NCBI GenBank assembly: GCA_020086605.1
Contig: JACBWW010000003.1
Coordinates: 59,011,923 to 59,075,922, forward strand
DNA length: 64,000 nt
Direction of reading: 5' to 3'
Source: Lanius collurio
Lineage: Eukaryota > Chordata > Aves > Passeriformes > Laniidae
Below, piece after piece: positions 60,338 through 64,000 of this stretch; position 1 is the stretch's first letter, and each line of letters begins with the position of its first letter. The position numbers were made by a program, and so were the translations under genes. The notes below the pieces were generated by a model. It made no database searches. It saw nothing but the letters and a program-made list of their open reading frames with translations, and was not told the origin of the DNA.

Positions 60338-63300
60338 AAACTCTCCAAGGTTGTTAATATTTGCCCAGGTGTCTGATCTGAAGGTAGGAAACACTCATTA
60401 TCAAGTAAAGAGCATTCACTGGAGCACCTCAGGATGGAGAAGTTTTCACCTCCCCTTTCACCATCCCACTCTTCAAACAGCAAGACAAATTAGTTCTGAT
60501 TCAGCAACAAGGTAACCCCCCCCATCTTTCCCCTCTTCATCCTGCCCCAGACTGCAGCCTGCCAGAAAACAGCCCTTTGCTCAGCTGAGCAGTCCTGTTA
60601 TAAAATTGTTGACTGGGAAAACAGAAGAAAGTCAGCTGGCTAAGTGATTGCATAAAAGAATGATTAATGACAATATTTGAGCTATTTTCTTGCAAATGAG
60701 GTTATTGGGAAGGACACATCGAAATTAACTTTCTCCACTTACTTACTCCATCTTCAGGAATTGATTATAGTTCTGGAAAGGAGATAAAAGCTGTGAAAAC
60801 TTATAGATGATCTTGAAAGAGTGGCCACAAGCCCAAGCCACATACTATGATGGGAGCTCTCAAGTTGCATGATAGGGTAAAAAATCAAGGTGAAGGGTAG
60901 ATATTCAAAAGACAAAGGTAGGACGATTGCTGGACTGTGTCTCCTGAGGCAATATTGTAGGGGATAAGCCCAGGACCATATTTCTCTGGGCTAACAGGAC
61001 AATTTGGGAAGTGTCACTGGCAGAAGGAACTTAACCAAGAGTAGCAGAGGTAGCAACAGCAAAGGGTGCACCAGTGTGGAACTCAAGCAAGAGCTCCATC
61101 ACTCAAACTGGACCCAGAAGGGCCTGTGAGGGGTGTGTGCACCAGCAGGACCTTGCCATGCTGAGACAGGTCACATTTTCCTCAGGTATGAGGGGTTGAG
61201 CAGAAAATTAAACACTTCTGTTGCACAGCACTCCTTGACCTTTACAGGTCAAACACGAGCACAGGGCTCACACAACTGCCTCCTCCTCTCCAAAGGATGC
61301 CTGCCCCTCACACCCTTGCAGTGCATGGTTATGACTCTCTTGTGTCCCCAGATACCACAAAATAAGCAGAAGTGCTTTGCCAATCTACCAGCTGTCCCCA
61401 GTACCCAAGGGAAAGAGGTCCAAGGGAAGTGGTGCTGGAGGCAGGACAGAAGCATGGAACATGACAAGATGTCCAGGAGATGCCTCCAAGGTGCACCTTT
61501 TCCCCCATTCAGCATCACCACCTTGTGACATCCAAGTGCTGTTGACACCTGCCCCATCATCTGTCTAGACACGGGTGTCACCCAGGGACCATGGCAGTGC
61601 CATCCCCTGAAGAACAAAGTCCATCAGAGGTCACACCCCCAAAGTGCCCAGGGAGAGGCAAATTCAGACACACTGTGCAGGGCCTGAAAGGGAAGTGGGA
61701 GAACAGGAGCAGGAGAGAGATCCAGGGGCCCCAGCAATGGTCACCAATGAGCACTGACAGATAATATCAATGCACAGCAGGACTGAGACTATTTGTGAAT
61801 GCAGGACTGACTCAGCCAGTGCCACAACAGAGACTGTGCAGCTGATATATCTTTTGCACAGAAGATAAAAGCTTAGAAAATAAGTCAACAGACCTAATGA
61901 CAAAGGCAAAATTCAATGCACTCTCTGACTGTAAGAGCAGATAGCATCCAGAGGAAATTTTGTCATTTGATGGATGCAAAAGAATAATAATCCACCCTTT
62001 TTAAACCATGTTCAGAGAGATTTAAAGGCTTTGGAAGAGGAGAGTAGATAGAACATATATCTAGGATTGACAAACTGAAGACATCAGTAAACCTGACCTA
62101 CACTTCGGCTGCTTGGACAAGATTATTTTATTCTGAAAAGGGAAATATCTGTATCAATAGTGATTTTAAAGTCACATTGAATCAAATCTCAAAAGTATGA
62201 AACTGCATCCTTCCATCTACAACAGAGTAACAGGAAGTGTTAGATCAGGATAAAAACATTACTCAGATGGACAATTGTCAGTTTTATTTGCAGATGAGCC
62301 AGGAAAATAGGAAGTCCTAGAAGAAGTACTCACACTGTCACTATATAAAATAACATCAGAGCTTAAAATCTTCCATCAACTTCCATCTAATCCCTGCCCA
62401 AAGGTCTTTAACCCAATCCAGTCCCATCTGAAGTATGTGTTTAATCCCAGGCTGCATAATGAAGTTCAAATGTTCAAAAGAACATCTCTAACTAATAAAT
62501 TCTAACTAACAAGCAAAGTTTTTCTATTTGGATTCCATGGCTCTTTTAAAGACATCCTCATTTTCTTTGTGGGCTGGATCTAGGCATGTTATATGCATTT
62601 AAAAGTTTTGATAACCTAAAGCTTTAATCACCTTGTAATTTTCTATCCACCTCAGGGGTGGAGACAAAAATGTTTTCCTTCCATCATTTGTCTGTGCTGT
62701 TAGTTGTAGTTTCTTTGGCTGTAAAGCCTTTAGTATGAGGACAGAAAATACCCTAGAGCAAGAATTGTATCTCCTTATCTGTTTTAATAATGCATAACAA
62801 AAGATTGTTAATAACCTAATATAAAAAGCAAGATCAAACAAACAAAAATATTCTCTAGCAAAATTGAACCGTTCTCAAATGTACACTCCTTGTTCTTCAA
62901 ATTATCAAAACCAAATGGTTTTGAAAATAACATATTCAATCTTTCCAGCCACTATTTAATCTTTTTTATCAAGAGCAAGAGTTGGCTTATGTGTTTTGCT
63001 ATTGAATAGGAAAGCAGCTCTAAGATACTAGCCATAAACTGTTTATCTTCCCAAGAAATTAGAATCCTTAAATCTACTCCTCTTTTCCTCTGTGAACATC
63101 CAGGAAATGTATCTAGCCAGAATGTGCTACTTATGCAAGGAATAACAGCTCTTAAAAAATCCATGAGAACTCCACATGAATTCTGCAACATACCTGTTGG
63201 TAATGCTGACTCACGATGCATTTCCAAGCCTGCACATAGCATTTAATATACAACATTCAAAGTACCAAAGTGAGCACTGCATAAAAGTGAAAAATGCAAA

Positions 63301-64000
63301 ATCTGACTGAAAGTTGAATTCAGACATTCTTCTCAAATTGCACCCAGAATAATATCCCCGAGAAGAATTTCTGTGTCTTAGTCCTATCTCAGGGAATTCA
63401 GTCTTCTTTCTTTTCATCATTACATTTCTCCGGGAGATTAACCTCTGAATTAACTTTGATTCATGTCCAGAAGATCCTGATTCTCCTTCAGGGAGCCATC
63501 AGCTCAGGTAACCCTCCTTTGGGCCAGACACTGAGCCATTGTAACGGTGCCAGTGAGGTGTGGGGCCCCAGTCTGGGTCCAAGCACTCCTCTTGTGCTTG
63601 TCCATGTGTGCCCCCTTTTCCCTTGCCTGATGCTCATCTCCCCACCTACAAGGAACCCTCTTTTCTTGTAACCCACACCAGCAATCTATCTCTGTTGGGC
63701 CGTGATGAATGAAGAGCTATCATGTCCCCAAGTAAGTCGGATGATTTCTCTTTTAAAAGTATAACAAAATGGAGTGCTTTTTGGAAGCTCACAGTTGAGC
63801 ATTTCTAGACATGATATAGGGAATTTTGCCACCTCACTCATAATTGTAGTTTCAAGGCTCCCAATGGCTTGGGGCAAGACCCTTTTTCAGCCTCAATCCA
63901 TTTTCACTCAGGGTCTCTGCTTTGAAGGTACTTGTCTCTGGGATAAGCTTTTATCCCTGGAATGAGGATTAGGCCTGATTTTTCCTCTGATATTCTGCTA
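60338..64000. other. Unique non-coding DNA, right end
   Basis: No repeat family or gene was recognised. A GC-richer stretch lies at about 61060-61720 with overlapping frames of up to 131 codons lacking known motifs, and another GC-richer patch at about 63530-63700. Confidence 0.55.

Overview
The window reads as ordinary, gene-poor nuclear DNA of a bird, most likely a passerine. The basis is the interspersed repeats. There are at least a dozen 3' ends of CR1 retrotransposons on both strands. There is one SINE with a tRNA-Ile-like head joined to a CR1-like tail, the design described for TguSINE1 of zebra finch. There are two avian-style endogenous retroviral LTRs. Base composition is AT-leaning and CpG-poor, with short microsatellites and A/T tracts. 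There is one run of 400 Ns (5472-5871), so this is a draft assembly. Nothing bacterial, no operon, no CRISPR and no replication origin was seen.

Layout. 1-5471: unique DNA with one exon-shaped segment (4520-4579). 5472-5871: assembly gap. 5872-10284: unique DNA with a small signal-peptide-like ORF ending in a splice donor (6467-6600). 10285-11066: a solitary LTR followed by a CR1 tail. 11067-18280: unique DNA containing a diverged 90-base direct duplication (13114 and 15695), a 17-base minisatellite and a CR1 tail. 18282-33520: seven further retroposon copies, including the tRNA-Ile/CR1 SINE, and a small ORF in perfect Kozak context (27988). 33521-42828: largely repeat-free, with a 24-base-arm hairpin (35827-35880) and two terminal-exon-like segments near 37.7-38.4 kb. 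42829-43124: a second solo LTR. 43125-54124: mostly unique, with a phase-compatible exon pair (45270-45333 and 46650-46758). 54125-60337: further CR1 copies, including one that appears split by a later insertion bearing its own CR1 tail. 60338-64000: unique DNA.

No conserved protein family could be recognised in any reading frame. All exon-like segments are therefore reported as candidates with low confidence. Pseudo-exons with good splice signals are common in vertebrate introns and deserts, so the window could be a large intron or intergenic. No tightly working set of genes, and no clear new biological system, is visible. The best leads are the SINE, the interrupted CR1 at 59.5-60.3 kb, the unidentified 90-base duplication, the 35.8-kb hairpin and the 45.3/46.7-kb exon pair.
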